The notes: generated from the sequence alone by a model not told the origin. A stretch of DNA of 64,000 nucleotides from Candidatus Bipolaricaulota bacterium (GCA_014360985.1 JACIWK010000009.1:1-64000); one strand, 5' to 3'; counted from the stretch's first letter, positions 34,755-44,119 are shown. Program-made: numbers and translations.

Positions 34755-36064
34755 GGATCCCTCCGGTTCTGAAGCTTCTCCTTCCGGGGATGGGGGTCAA
34801 GCGCTGGTTCTTCCTCTCCCTGGCTGGGATTGCGCTCGTCGCGTTCGGGGCGCTGTGTCTGGTTGGGGACGGGGGGATGAGGGGTCTATATGCCCTCCTG
34901 TTGCGCCATCTGCCCTTTCTGTGGCGGCCCGTGTTCGGGGCGGTGGTGGCGGCGGTGGGGTTCGCGGGCACGGTGGTGGGGATGGCCTGCGCCGTGCGGG
35001 CGATTCTCCACGCCGTCTCCCCTCGCCAGGGGGGGGCGGTGGCCGAGGCGCTGTACCAGGGGCGGATCCTGCGCGCTGCGCCGCACATCGTGGCCATCGG
35101 CGGGGGGACCGGCCTGTCGACTCTCCTCCGTGGGATCAAGTCCTACACGGCCAACCTCACTGCCGTGGTGACGGTGATGGACAGCGGAGGGAGCTCGGGC
35201 CGGTTGCGGACCGAACTCGATGTCCTCCCTCCCGGTGACGTGAGGAACTGCCTTCTCGCCCTCGCCGCGGACGAGGAGCGGATGGCCCGGTTCATGCAGC
35301 ATCGCTTCCGCTCTGGCGAGGGGCTGGTCGGGCATTCGCTCGGGAACATCCTCCTCGCGGGGATGGAGCAAGCGGCGGGGGGGTTCGACCGCGCCGTGGA
35401 GGAGGCGAGCCATTTTCTGTCCGTGCGTGGGAAGGTGGTCCCGGCAACCCTCGATCGCACCGACCTCGTTGCCGACCTGGCCGACGGGCGGAGGGTGGTC
35501 GGAGAGGCAGAGATCGCGGCAGCCCACGTTTCGATCCGTCGCCTCGGTTTGACCAACCCCGCGCGGGCCTATCCGGTGGCGGTGGAAGCGATCCGGGGAG
35601 CTGACCTGATCCTCTTGGGGCCTGGGAGCTTGTACACGAGCATCATCTCGAACCTCCTTGTGGCCGGGATCGCGGATGCGATCGCCCAGGCCCCAGCCGA
35701 GAAGATCATCATCATGAACCTGATGACCGAACCTGGGGAGACGGATGGCTTCACGGCCAGCGATCACCTCAAGGTCCTCTCCGAACACGTCGACCTGCGG
35801 CGATTCCACACCGTGGTGGTGAACACCGAGCTTCCTCCAGCGGAGGTCCTCGCTCGGTACCGTGACGACGGAAGCGAACCGGTGGCGGACGATCTGCGGG
35901 GAGTGAAGGCGTTTGGGATGCGTGTGATCCGCGCTCCCCTGCTCGAGATCGTGGAGATCGAGGGGAAGCGGACGGTGAAGCACGATCCCCAGAAGCTGGC
36001 GCGGGTCCTGGCCCGGGAGGCGCGCGTCCTCCGTCGCTCGTGGACCCGCTGGTTCAGCGGCTAG
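34751..36064 (+). CDS. glmR: YvcK/GlmR-family protein with two N-terminal membrane helices
   Basis: A UDP-GlcNAc-binding regulator of the CofD-like superfamily involved in peptidoglycan precursor supply and cell shape. The conserved core begins HIVAIGGGTGLSTLLRGIK near residue 112 and includes TVVMDSGGSSGRLR-like and DVLPPGDVRNCLLALA motifs, GHSLGNILL, LGPGSLYTSIISNLLV and MTEPGETDGFTASDHL. About 105 residues precede it with two membrane helices (about 18-38 and 55-80), a membrane-anchored version seen in some phyla. The ATG overlaps the dnaE stop (ATGA). The ftsB-dnaE-glmR order ties division, replication and wall synthesis together. Confidence 0.9.
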   Translation: MRIPPVLKLLLPGMGVKRWFFLSLAGIALVAFGALCLVGDGGMRGLYALLLRHLPFLWRPVFGAVVAAVGFAGTVVGMACAVRAILHAVSPRQGGAVAEALYQGRILRAAPHIVAIGGGTGLSTLLRGIKSYTANLTAVVTVMDSGGSSGRLRTELDVLPPGDVRNCLLALAADEERMARFMQHRFRSGEGLVGHSLGNILLAGMEQAAGGFDRAVEEASHFLSVRGKVVPATLDRTDLVADLADGRRVVGEAEIAAAHVSIRRLGLTNPARAYPVAVEAIRGADLILLGPGSLYTSIISNLLVAGIADAIAQAPAEKIIIMNLMTEPGETDGFTASDHLKVLSEHVDLRRFHTVVVNTELPPAEVLARYRDDGSEPVADDLRGVKAFGMRVIRAPLLEIVEIEGKRTVKHDPQKLARVLAREARVLRRSWTRWFSG

Positions 36065-36161
36065 TGTCCTGTCAGGGTAGTGAGTAGCCAGGTACGGGCA
36101 AGCTGAGTACAGTGAGGCATGTCCAACAGAGCGCTCGTAGTGGAGTTGACCCCGGAGGAGC
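36065..36161 (+). other. Short stretch with a truncated coding start at the IS3 left boundary
   Basis: An ATG at 36119 opens MSNRALVVELTPEEL and is then cut by the left end of the IS3 element. It looks like the first codons of a transposase-like gene (LTPEE helices occur at the start of IS630-type proteins), interrupted by the IS insertion. The evidence is thin. Confidence 0.3.
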
Positions 36162-36217
36162 TGAAGCTGCCCCGGTATCGTGGACAGGTTAGGGCTTAGG
36201 AAGAGGAGGGGAAGACG

Positions 36218-36532
36218 ATGCCGAGGACACGACCGCCGTACCCGCCGGAGTTCCGGCGGCAGATCGTGGAGTTGGTGCGGGCCGGGCGCTCGATGCGCGA
36301 GCTCGCTTCGGAGTTCGAGCCCTCGTACGAGACGATCCGGGAGTGGGTGCGGCAGGCCAACCGCGATGAGGGGCTGGACCTGTCGGGGCCGACCACGGAC
36401 GAGAAGGAGGAACTGCGTCGCCTGAGGCGTGAGAACCGTCAGCTCCGGCTGGAGCGGGAGATCTTGGCAAAAGCCGCGGCCTGGTTCGCTCAGGAGACCG
36501 GCTCGGTACCGCGGAAGCGTACCGATTCGTGA
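36218..36532 (+). CDS. IS3-family transposase OrfA
   Basis: The 104-residue DNA-binding subunit. A helix-turn-helix opens the protein (YPPEFRRQIVELVRAGRSMR, then ELASEFEPSYETIREWVRQA), followed by a leucine-zipper-like helix (EELRRLRRENRQLRLEREIL, then AKAAAWFAQET). AGAGGAGGGG precedes the ATG. Its stop overlaps a GTG that begins the orfB frame (GTGA). Confidence 0.92.
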   Translation: MPRTRPPYPPEFRRQIVELVRAGRSMRELASEFEPSYETIREWVRQANRDEGLDLSGPTTDEKEELRRLRRENRQLRLEREILAKAAAWFAQETGSVPRKRTDS

Positions 36533-37462
36533 GCGATCACCAGGCGAGGTACCCCGTAGCCACGATGTGCCGGGTGCTCTCTGGTCTCCACCAGCGGGTA
36601 CTACGCGTGGCTGAGCCGCTGGCCGTCGAAACGGGCCTGGGAGGACGTGGAGCTTCGGGAACGGATCGAGGGGATCCACGCCCGCAGCCGGGGGACGTAC
36701 GGAGCACCGCGGATCCACGCCGAGCTTCGGGCGAACGGGATCCGGGTGGGCCGCAAGCGGGTCGCACGGCTGATGCACGAGGCGGGGCTAGCGGGGGTGA
36801 GCCGACGTCGGAAGACGAAGACCACGCAGCGGGACCCGGAGGCGCAGGCCGCACCGGACCTGGTGGAGCGGGAGTTCACCGCCCCGGCTCCGGACCGGCT
36901 GTGGGTGGCGGACATCACGTACGTGCCTACAGGGTCGGGGTTTCTGTACCTGGCGGTGGTGGTGGACGCGTTCAGCCGGAAGGTGGTGGGGTGGGCGATG
37001 GAGGGGCACCTGAGGGCAGAGCTTGTCGTGGGGGCGCTGAACATGGCGTTGTGGCAACGGAGGCCAACCGGGGTGATCCACCACTCGGACCAGGGGAGGC
37101 AGTACACCTCGGTGGAGTTCGGGAAGCGGTGTCGAGAGGCGGGGATCCGGCCATCGATAGGATCGGTGGGCGACTGCTACGACAACGCTCTGTGCGAGAG
37201 TTTCTTCGCCACGCTGGAGTGTGAGCTGTTGGACCGAGTGACGCTCAAGAACCACGCGGAGGCACGCCGGGCGCTGTTCGCGTACATCGAAGGGTGGTAC
37301 AACCCGCATCGCCGGCACTCCGCGCTGGGGTACAAGTCACCCGTTGGGTACGAACGGAGGTACGGGGAGAGGAGAGCTTGGGAAGGGACGGAACAGGGAG
37401 AAGCGGAACACGTTGCCGCAGGCGCCGGAACCGGAGCAAACATGGACAGGGACGAGTCGTGA
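36529..37462 (+). pseudogene. IS3-family transposase OrfB, frameshifted near its start
   Basis: The catalytic subunit with an HTH_21-like N-terminus (ELRERIEGIHARSRGTYGAP, then RIHAELRANGIRVGRKRVARL) and the rve DDE core: WVADITYVPTGSGFLYLAVV (D), HHSDQGRQYTSVEF (D) and GDCYDNALCESFF with the glutamate in the following helix. The frame that starts at the GTG overlapping orfA reads SDHQARYPVATMCRVL, then derails near 36582 where one extra base occurs. The expected continuation, close to VSTSGYYAWLSRWPSKR, is in the next frame, which carries the rest of the gene. It is probably inactive, unless the change is a sequencing error. Confidence 0.85.
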
Positions 37463-37560
37463 ACAACCTTCAAGGTCCTTGTCACCCGATCAGGGCGCCG
37501 TGGGGTACACTGTCCACCAAACCGGGGCAAGTCCAAAGAAACCTGGGAGGTAACCCGATG

Positions 37561-38555
37561 ACCTTCGAGGACAAGGTACACGGTTTTCGGCTTCATCCAC
37601 TCTGCCGGGCGGAGGAACTGGGCAACGTGAGCGCGGCGTGTCGAGAGCTGGGCATCTCGCGCACGGTGTTCTACCGGTGGAAGAAGCGCCTCCGGGCGTA
37701 CGGGGCGGACGGTCTTCACCCCAAGAGAACGTCGGCGCGTCCCGGACGACCACCGCTGCTGGGGCCTATGGAGGAGCGGGCGATCGTGGCAACCGCGCTG
37801 GCGTGGCCAACGTGGGGACCGAACCGGGTGTCGTTGCAGCTGGCACGACAAGGGATCCACGTTTCCCTAAGCACGGTGTGGCGGGCGCTGGGGCGGCTGG
37901 GGCTGGGCAGACGGGAGGCCCGGCCCCTGGCCGTGGAGGGGTAGGGAGCGAAGACGTTAGGGCTTCTCACCGAACGGACGCGGCGGGCTCTCCGGCGGGC
38001 CCGGCACGTAGCGGTGGATTAACCCAGGGAACTGGTGTGCCTGGACGCGTTCTTCATCGGCAAGCTCAAGGGCGTGGGGCAGATGGGGCAGATCACGGCG
38101 TGCGATGCCGGGAGCTCCTACGCCTGGGCCAGGGTGATCCCGGCCCGCAACGCCGAGGAAGCTGCACGGTTCCTCACCGAGGTCCTTGTTCCTGCGTTCG
38201 CCCAGGTGGGGTGGAAGCTCCGCCGTGTACACACGGATCGGGGAAGCGAGTCGGAAGGGCGAGTTCGACGAAGCGTGTCGGGACCTGGGGATCACCCACT
38301 CGCGGGCGAAGCCGCGGCACGCGTGGACGAACGGGTTCGTAGAGCGGTTGCAGGGGACGATCCTCCACGAGCACTGGCGGGTGGCGTTCCGGCGGAGGTA
38401 GTTCACCCAAGCCCGCCACCTCCAGGCGTCGCTCGATGGGTTCCTGCGGTTCTCCAACGGGGAGCGGCCGCATCAAGGGTACCGGACTTAAGGACGGACC
38501 CCAGCCGGGGTGTTCTGGGGCGTGGCCCAGGCATCAGCCAAGGAGGCCTAACGTG
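37561..38555 (+). pseudogene. IS481-type transposase, decayed by stops and frameshifts
   Basis: The N-terminal helix-turn-helix part is intact (MTFEDKVHGFRLHPLCRAEE, then LGISRTVFYRWKKRLRAYGA, then AWPTWGPNRVSLQLARQGIH and STVWRALGRLGL) and ends at a TAG at 37942. The integrase core is spread over other frames: VCLDAFFIGKLKGVGQMGQI and VIPARNAEEAARFLTEVLVP, then HTDRGSE, then in yet another frame HAWTNGFVERLQGTILHEHW and a TAG followed by FLRFSNGERPHQGYRT. At least two frameshifts and three nonsense codons are present, so the gene is dead. It abuts the right end of the IS3 element. Confidence 0.85.
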
Positions 38556-38780
38556 TCAACAGAGTATTCCGGTACTGGACAGTCCCCAGACCGCGCACAG
38601 GCATTGCGTATCCCTGAGGTAGACCAGCGCCAGAAACGCCGCACCCGACAGCAAAGGGGTTGCAGATGACCTCCCTTCCAAACCTGAGCAAGAGGGGTAA
38701 CCTCGGCAAGTCAAGCAGCCGTGGTAGCTACCCCAGGCGTCGAGGAACTGGGTAACCATCTAATAACACGACACGCGACG
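38556..38780. other. Intergenic stretch, nothing recognised
   Basis: Between the IS481 fossil and the promoter of the carbohydrate ABC operon. No coding potential, tRNA or clear repeat was seen. The GTGTCAACAG near 38551 may be part of the IS481 right end. Confidence 0.4.
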
Positions 38781-38783
38781 AGC

Positions 38784-38811
38784 TTGCTACAGAGTAACAT
38801 CGCGCTATAAT
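38784..38811 (+). promoter_or_regulatory. Sigma-70-type promoter of the carbohydrate ABC operon
   Basis: TTGCTA (38784-38789), a 16-base spacer, and a perfect TATAAT (38806-38811). About 90 bases of leader follow before the SBP start. No obvious operator palindrome was found. Confidence 0.65.
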
Positions 38812-38908
38812 GGAGTGCAATCGTTTGCGGCGGTACGAGGGGGTGGGAGCCGACGAGACAACGGGGAACCATATGGCAGGTGCTGATTTGAGGGACAAGG
38901 AGGGGAAC

Positions 38909-40258
38909 ATGTGGAACAAGGTGTTGAGATGGGGGTTGGTGGGCGCGCTGGTTCTCTTCACTGGATCCGTGGTAGCCCAGGAAGTACAGGTCATCACCCT
39001 GAGGGCATTCGTGATCGGGCCGGGTGTGATGGGGGTCAAGAAAGCCACGAACCTTGAGCTCGCCGCGGACTACCTCAATCGTATCCTTGAAGCCAGCGGA
39101 GTAACGGTGAGGGTCCAGTGCGAGGTCGAGTTCTCGGAGTTAACGTGGGCGCCGTTCGCGGACAAGTTCTACCTGGACTTCCGTGCCGGAAAAGCCCCTG
39201 ACATCGTGACCCTTCGGGAAACTGCCGATTTGGCTGCTGGTGGCTTCATCGTACCGATGACGCAGCATATCGAGTCCTTCTGGAGCCTCAACTACTACGA
39301 CTTCCACGCCGGTCTATGGGAAGGTGCCCGCTGGCAAGGCGAGATCTGGGGGGTTCCCCACGACATCTCGCCGGTCGGCATCTGGTATAGGAAGGATGTT
39401 CTGCGGAAGCTCGGTTACACCGATGCTCAAATAGCACAGCTCCTCCCCGAAGACGGTAATACCACCATTGAGACGCTCGCTCGCCTGGCCAAAGAAGCGG
39501 TTGACGCGAAGCTTGTGGAGTACGGCATACTACACCGCCCGAGCAGCGGGCCTGGTATGTATGCAACACTTCTCGCGTTCGGTGTGGAGTGCTATGACCC
39601 TGAGATGAACACCCTGGTGTTGGACAAGCCTGATCTACTTCGGTTCCTCAAGTGGCATCAAGACATGGTGGAGCAGCGAGTGATCCCGTCCGCACCGCCT
39701 CCTTGGGCCACGATCCACGGCACTTTTGTCGAGGGCAAGACCTTCAGCACTTGGGCGAGCCACGTTGGGACCCCGTCAGAGTGGATGGCCCAGTACGGTC
39801 TATCCGAGGAGGCGTTGGAGGAGGACCTGGGGTTCCTCCCCTTCCCTCCCAGCGAGAAGCAGAAGGCGGAAGGACTGGGCCCGGTTTCGGTGCACGATTT
39901 CCCGCTATACTTCGTTACCACTCAGTGTGCGCATCCGGACCTGGCCATGTTGTTGATCATGTTGGCCACTTCTCCGGAGGCTTGCGCCATCCATTCCGAG
40001 TTCACCCTTCGCCCGCCGTACCGAGACTCAGCTCTTGATCATCCCTTGATCAAGGAGAACGCCTACATCCAGCGCACAGCGCCGTCAGCGGTTGTCGTAC
40101 GCCCGGTTCCCATTCACCCCCAGTTTTGGGCCTACATGGGGCGAGTCTTCGAGGCGTTGAAGGGAGTGGAGGCTGGCGTTGTCACTCCGGAAAGAGCCCT
40201 CCAGGACATGGAGGCGTGGTTTGGCGCCGAGATCCCCGCTGGGCGGGTGATTCCGTAG
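38909..40258 (+). CDS. Carbohydrate ABC transporter substrate-binding protein (SBP family 1)
   Basis: A periplasmic sugar-binding protein of 449 residues. The signal peptide (MWNKVLRWGLVGALVLFTGS, ending SVVAQ) is followed by EVQVITLRAFVIGPGVMGVK. Family-1 features are the domain hinge region FRAGKAPDIVTLRETADLAA, WGVPHDISPVGIWYRKDVLR and the late FVEGKTFSTWASHVGTPSEW. The ATG was selected for the AAGGAGG upstream and the signal peptide; a longer frame exists but reads through the promoter leader. It is the first gene of a five-gene operon (SBP, two permeases, ATPase, TIM-barrel enzyme). Ligand unknown. Confidence 0.9.
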   Translation: MWNKVLRWGLVGALVLFTGSVVAQEVQVITLRAFVIGPGVMGVKKATNLELAADYLNRILEASGVTVRVQCEVEFSELTWAPFADKFYLDFRAGKAPDIVTLRETADLAAGGFIVPMTQHIESFWSLNYYDFHAGLWEGARWQGEIWGVPHDISPVGIWYRKDVLRKLGYTDAQIAQLLPEDGNTTIETLARLAKEAVDAKLVEYGILHRPSSGPGMYATLLAFGVECYDPEMNTLVLDKPDLLRFLKWHQDMVEQRVIPSAPPPWATIHGTFVEGKTFSTWASHVGTPSEWMAQYGLSEEALEEDLGFLPFPPSEKQKAEGLGPVSVHDFPLYFVTTQCAHPDLAMLLIMLATSPEACAIHSEFTLRPPYRDSALDHPLIKENAYIQRTAPSAVVVRPVPIHPQFWAYMGRVFEALKGVEAGVVTPERALQDMEAWFGAEIPAGRVIP

Positions 40259-40270
40259 GACGAGCAGTAC

Positions 40271-40298
40271 GGGAGGCCAGGGCCTGCTCCGGCCTCCC
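40271..40298 (+). terminator. Intra-operon hairpin after the sugar SBP gene
   Basis: GGGAGGCC pairs with GGCCTCCC across a 12-base loop, followed by CCTCTATCTC. It sits in the same place, between binding-protein and permease genes, as the hairpin at 27767-27798 in the peptide-type operon, and probably reduces downstream expression. Confidence 0.55.
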
Positions 40299-40312
40299 CT
40301 CTATCTCTAGGG

Positions 40313-41227
40313 ATGCGTGACGTGTTGAGGAAGCGAAGTGGCAGAGGGGCACTAGCGTTCTTCATGGGGCCCAGCGCTGCCTTGGTCGTCCTCTTCTACT
40401 TCGTGCCGGTCATTCTCACCTTCTTGATTGCCTTTACCAGCATGGGTCGCACGTTGCTCTGGGACTTCATCGGTCTCGGCAACTTCGCTCGCTTGTTCGG
40501 CATCGGCGCTCGCGACCCTCTGGTGCCAAGGATTCTTGTGAACACTGTTGTATTCACACTGGGTGCACTCCCAGTCACGGTCATCGGTGGTCTCCTGATT
40601 TCCGTCTTCTCGATGCGCGTTCGGCCTGGGGCCGGCCTGTTCTTCCGGAGTGTCTTTTTCATCCCCAGAGCGCTCCCGCCTGTTGTATGGGGATTCCTGT
40701 GGGCATGGTCATTCGAAGGAACCCGCTACGGCTTGTTCAATGCCATCCGTTCTGCTGTGGGACTACCCATTGTGCAGTGGCTCATTCGCTACCCGATGAT
40801 CATCGTGGTTCTCGCCAATGGTTTCCTTGGGATATCCCTGGCCATGCTTGTGTTCAGCGCGGCAATCGCGACAATCCCGCGGGACTTGACGCGTGCCGCG
40901 GAAGTGGACGGTGCATCCGAAGGGCAGATCACTCGGCATATCATCCTCCCCCTCCTGAGATGGCCGATCCTGACCATGACTGCGTGGCACCTGATGTCTT
41001 TCCTCAATTCGTACGTCTACGTCATGTTGATCACCGGTGGGGGCCCCTACTACATGACTGAGGTCTGGAGTCTGTATGCTTACCACATGGCGTTTGTGCA
41101 ATATCGCTACGGTTACGGGGCCGCGTTTGTCGTGCTGCTCGTGGTGGTCAACGTGTCGCTGCTACTGCTCGTTCTCAGGGCGTTTGGGATGCGGCGTATG
41201 CTGACGCGGGGCAAGATAGAGGTGTAA
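40313..41227 (+). CDS. Carbohydrate ABC transporter permease 1 (MalF/UgpA-type)
   Basis: An inner-membrane subunit of 304 residues with six membrane segments. It opens RSGRGALAFFMGPSAALVVLF, and the EAA loop reads DLTRAAEVDGASEGQITRHI then ILPLLRWPILTM, as in MalF/UgpA-like permeases. The ATG follows the SBP stop by 54 bases that contain a hairpin. It is followed one base later by the second permease. Confidence 0.92.
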   Translation: MRDVLRKRSGRGALAFFMGPSAALVVLFYFVPVILTFLIAFTSMGRTLLWDFIGLGNFARLFGIGARDPLVPRILVNTVVFTLGALPVTVIGGLLISVFSMRVRPGAGLFFRSVFFIPRALPPVVWGFLWAWSFEGTRYGLFNAIRSAVGLPIVQWLIRYPMIIVVLANGFLGISLAMLVFSAAIATIPRDLTRAAEVDGASEGQITRHIILPLLRWPILTMTAWHLMSFLNSYVYVMLITGGGPYYMTEVWSLYAYHMAFVQYRYGYGAAFVVLLVVVNVSLLLLVLRAFGMRRMLTRGKIEV

Positions 41228-41228
41228 T

Positions 41229-42071
41229 GTGAAGATGAGATCTCGCAATTGGAGGAGGTCTCTATGGTACCTGCTGTTGGCCCTCGTGGCCGCCCCGTTT
41301 CTTGTTATGTATGTCGGTTTCTTCCTGCGGGCGTTTGGTGAAGGCATGACGTTGGGCATCATCCCCAGGCAATGGGGTATCACCAGTTTCCGGTTCATGT
41401 GGCAGCCAATCGCGTGGGGACTTGGGCGGACGACGATGTGGGCAGCATTCGGTAACACTGTGGTGTTCGCCACTGTCTCCGGCCTGGTGGTGACAGCCGT
41501 CTGCATGCTCGCAGGTTATGCCCTGTCCCGGGTTGAGTTCCGAGGGAAGGATTTTTTCTTAGTCCTGCAACTCATCCTGCACGCCGTCCCTGGTCAGATC
41601 CTGCTAATAGCCATCTTCTTCCTCCTTCTCTATCTAGGATTGCTGCACCGTCTATCTGGCGTGGCTCTGGCAAGGGCTTCCCTGGAGATCCCCCTAGGCA
41701 TCTGGATGGCAAAGGGTTTCTTCGACGGGATTCCGTGGGACGTGGAGCGATCTGCAATGGTTGATGGCTGCAACCGCTTCCAGGTCTGGTACAGGATTTT
41801 CCTCCCGTTGGTCAGACCAGGCATCGCCGCGGTGTTCATCTGGGGTTTCCTATTCGCATGGCATGATTTCATCTATGTCTACACTCTTCTGCCAGGGACG
41901 ATTAAGCTGATGTCCACGCTGATCCAGAACCTGCTAGCCACCGAGGTGGTTGACTATGGATATCTTGCTGCGCTCTCCCTTGTATACACCATTCCCCCAC
42001 TTGCCTTGTTCGTGTTTCTCCAGCGAGCCCTGTTGAAAGTGCCCGTCTTTGGCGGAAAGGGGACAGCATGA
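41229..42071 (+). CDS. Carbohydrate ABC transporter permease 2 (MalG/UgpE-type)
   Basis: A partner permease of 280 residues, six membrane segments, with the MalG-type EAA loop ERSAMVDGCNRFQVWYRIFL PLVRPG and the IWMAKGFFDGIP lead-in. The start is the GTG at 41229 or an ATG two codons later. It overlaps the ATPase gene by 4 bases (ATGA). Confidence 0.92.
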   Translation: MKMRSRNWRRSLWYLLLALVAAPFLVMYVGFFLRAFGEGMTLGIIPRQWGITSFRFMWQPIAWGLGRTTMWAAFGNTVVFATVSGLVVTAVCMLAGYALSRVEFRGKDFFLVLQLILHAVPGQILLIAIFFLLLYLGLLHRLSGVALARASLEIPLGIWMAKGFFDGIPWDVERSAMVDGCNRFQVWYRIFLPLVRPGIAAVFIWGFLFAWHDFIYVYTLLPGTIKLMSTLIQNLLATEVVDYGYLAALSLVYTIPPLALFVFLQRALLKVPVFGGKGTA

Positions 42072-43156
42072 GAGTCTCAGTGGACCGGCTGACCAAGCAG
42101 TTTCGCGATGTCAGAGCTGTAGCCGACCTCAGCCTGGAGATCAGGGATGGAGAGTTCATGGCCCTGCTCGGGCCTTCGGGCTGTGGGAAGACGACAACCT
42201 TGCTCACGATTGCCGGCTTCTACAAACCCACCTCGGGCACTATCCTCTTCGATGGCCGGGTGGTAGACAATGTCCCACCACGAGACCGGAACATCGGCAT
42301 GGTCTTCCAGTCGTATGCGCTCTACCCCCACATGACAGCGCACGACAACATCGCGTTTCCACTGAAGTTGAGGAGGGTGCCGAGGCAGGAGCGAGAAACC
42401 CGAATCAAGACGGTGGCTGCGATGCTTGGGATCGAAGATGTGCTCCCTCGTCGGCCGGGGGAGATGTCGGGTGGGCAACAGCAGCGGGTAGCTCTGGCGA
42501 GGGCGCTGGTCAAGAAACCAGGGTTGCTGCTCCTGGATGAACCCCTCTCTAACCTCGACGCGAAGCTTCGGATCGTGATGCGGGCGGAACTCAAGCGGCT
42601 TCAGAAGGATCTAGGGATCACGACGATCTTTGTTACCCATGACCAGACAGAGGCCATGACCATGGCAGATCGGATCGCCGTTCAGCACCAAGGCGCCCTC
42701 CAGCAGGTTGGGAGCCCCGAGGACCTGTACCGCCGGCCTGCCAACCTCTTCGTGGCGGGGTTCATGGGGACGCCTCCCATGAACTTCCTCGATGTCTCAC
42801 TGGAAGCGACGGGAGATGCGCTGGTTCTCCGAAGGGAGTCGTTCCGGTTCTCCCTGCCCGACCCTTTGAAACAGAGCCTCGGTCACCTTGTTGACCGTAA
42901 GCTGATCCTTGGGCTGCGACCGGAGGACATTGAGATCAAGCCAGAGGAAGCCTCGCAGGCCGAGGTCTATGTCGTGGAGCCACTCGGCCGGGAAGCTCTG
43001 GTCACGGTCAAAGTGCCAGGGGCGATGCTCAAGGTCTTGGCCCCCCCGCACATCCAGCTCCAAGCGGGCACCCACGTCGGTTGGCACGTCATGCCGGATC
43101 GGATTTACCTTTTCGACGCCGGGACCGAAGAAGCTCTCCTAGTTCCGGGATCGTGA
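42068..43156 (+). CDS. Carbohydrate ABC transporter ATP-binding protein (MsmK/UgpC/MalK-type)
   Basis: A cytoplasmic ATPase of 362 residues. Walker A GPSGCGKTTTLLTIAG, Q-loop GMVFQSYALYPHMTAHDNIA, signature MSGGQQQRVALARALV, Walker B LLLLDEPLSNLDAKLRI and the switch VTHDQTEAMTMADR are all intact. The C-terminal TOBE/OB region from about residue 240 (GTPPMNFLDVSLEATG and LILGLRPEDIEIKPEE) is typical of the sugar CUT1 group. It overlaps the upstream permease by four bases. Confidence 0.95.
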   Translation: MRVSVDRLTKQFRDVRAVADLSLEIRDGEFMALLGPSGCGKTTTLLTIAGFYKPTSGTILFDGRVVDNVPPRDRNIGMVFQSYALYPHMTAHDNIAFPLKLRRVPRQERETRIKTVAAMLGIEDVLPRRPGEMSGGQQQRVALARALVKKPGLLLLDEPLSNLDAKLRIVMRAELKRLQKDLGITTIFVTHDQTEAMTMADRIAVQHQGALQQVGSPEDLYRRPANLFVAGFMGTPPMNFLDVSLEATGDALVLRRESFRFSLPDPLKQSLGHLVDRKLILGLRPEDIEIKPEEASQAEVYVVEPLGREALVTVKVPGAMLKVLAPPHIQLQAGTHVGWHVMPDRIYLFDAGTEEALLVPGS

Positions 43157-43234
43157 CCAAGGTGTTAGGAGCGAGAGGCCCTTACACAGCCAGGAGATTG
43201 GAACTCCCCGTGCTTGGAAGGAGATGGCGCTGCA

Positions 43235-44119
43235 ATGAAGGTCAAGGGTATCGGGATCAACGCTCATCCTGAGCACACTGCTGGAGAGATCGCAAAGCTC
43301 GAACAGGACTTAACGTTCTTCCAGAGCACTGGATATGACTACGTCGAGCTCCCAGCCGACGCGATCGACGTGCTGCGCTGTGGACGACTCGCCCCCTCCC
43401 AGCTTGGAGAGATCAAAGCGCTTCTCAGCGAACTCGACCTCAAGTACACCGTCCATGCCCCAGGAGCACTGGACCTCCGGGACGTCAACAACCTGGAGAC
43501 GCAGAAGGAGTTGTTCCGGGCCTGCATTGAGTTCACATCTGAGATCGGGGCCGAGATCTTTGTGTACCACTACGGGCAGAAAGCACGCGATCCGCAGCTT
43601 GAGGATGTCCATCACCGGGGAATGCTCGCAATGGCTGACTACGCGGAGAGCTGCGGAGTTCGCATCTGTGTCGAGAACATCGAGATCGACACGGTGGCGA
43701 ACACGGTCGACTTCGTGAGGCGAGTCGAGCGAGAGAGCGTTGGGATGACGCTTGATCTTGGGCATGCCTATCTTGCGAGCGTGCGGTTTGGATTCGACTT
43801 CCTGGAGTCTGTATTACTGGCCAAGCCATATGTCCAACACATCCACGTGCAGGACAACTTCGGCCGCTTCGAAGAGCTGCGGCTTGCAGGGTACGACCAA
43901 TACAAGCTCATTCCCTATCGCAGGTTGCTTGCCCTCGGGAAGGGTGACCTGCATCTCCCGCCCGGCTGGGGCCGGGTTCCCTTGGACGCCGCTCTGGCGC
44001 TCCTGGGCGACTACGAAGGGGTCTTCATGTTGGAGTATCACTACCAGCGTTACCGCCCTCAGGCCCGTGAGATCCTGGAGGCAGCGCGAGGGTATGTGGA
44101 GCGGCACTCCTCGCCGTGA
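43235..44119 (+). CDS. Xylose-isomerase-like TIM-barrel protein (sugar phosphate isomerase/epimerase family)
   Basis: A 294-residue AP-endonuclease-2-like TIM barrel. Candidate metal and substrate residues lie in YTVHAPGALDLRD, FVYHYGQKARD, RICVENIEIDTV, GMTLDLGHAYLAS and QHIHVQDNFGRFEEL, then LPPGWGRVPLDAAL and FMLEYHYQRY, a spacing of Glu, Asp, His and Glu residues typical of divalent-metal isomerases and epimerases. The reaction is unknown, but its place as the last gene of the sugar ABC operon suggests it acts on the imported sugar. AAGGAGA lies about 10 bases upstream of the ATG. Confidence 0.8.
   Translation: MKVKGIGINAHPEHTAGEIAKLEQDLTFFQSTGYDYVELPADAIDVLRCGRLAPSQLGEIKALLSELDLKYTVHAPGALDLRDVNNLETQKELFRACIEFTSEIGAEIFVYHYGQKARDPQLEDVHHRGMLAMADYAESCGVRICVENIEIDTVANTVDFVRRVERESVGMTLDLGHAYLASVRFGFDFLESVLLAKPYVQHIHVQDNFGRFEELRLAGYDQYKLIPYRRLLALGKGDLHLPPGWGRVPLDAALALLGDYEGVFMLEYHYQRYRPQAREILEAARGYVERHSSP

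Larger units (their letters stand above)
36162..37535 (+). mobile_element. IS3-family insertion sequence (about 1374 bp)
   Basis: Bounded by imperfect 26-base inverted repeats: left TGAAGCTGCCCCGGTATCGT and onward to GGACAG (36162-36187), right CTGTCCACCAAACCGGGGCA and onward to TCCA (37510-37535). The ends begin TG and finish CA as in IS3-family elements. It contains orfA and orfB. No 3-5 base target duplication is visible at the proposed ends, so there may have been a later rearrangement. A related remnant is at 44186-44430. Confidence 0.8.
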
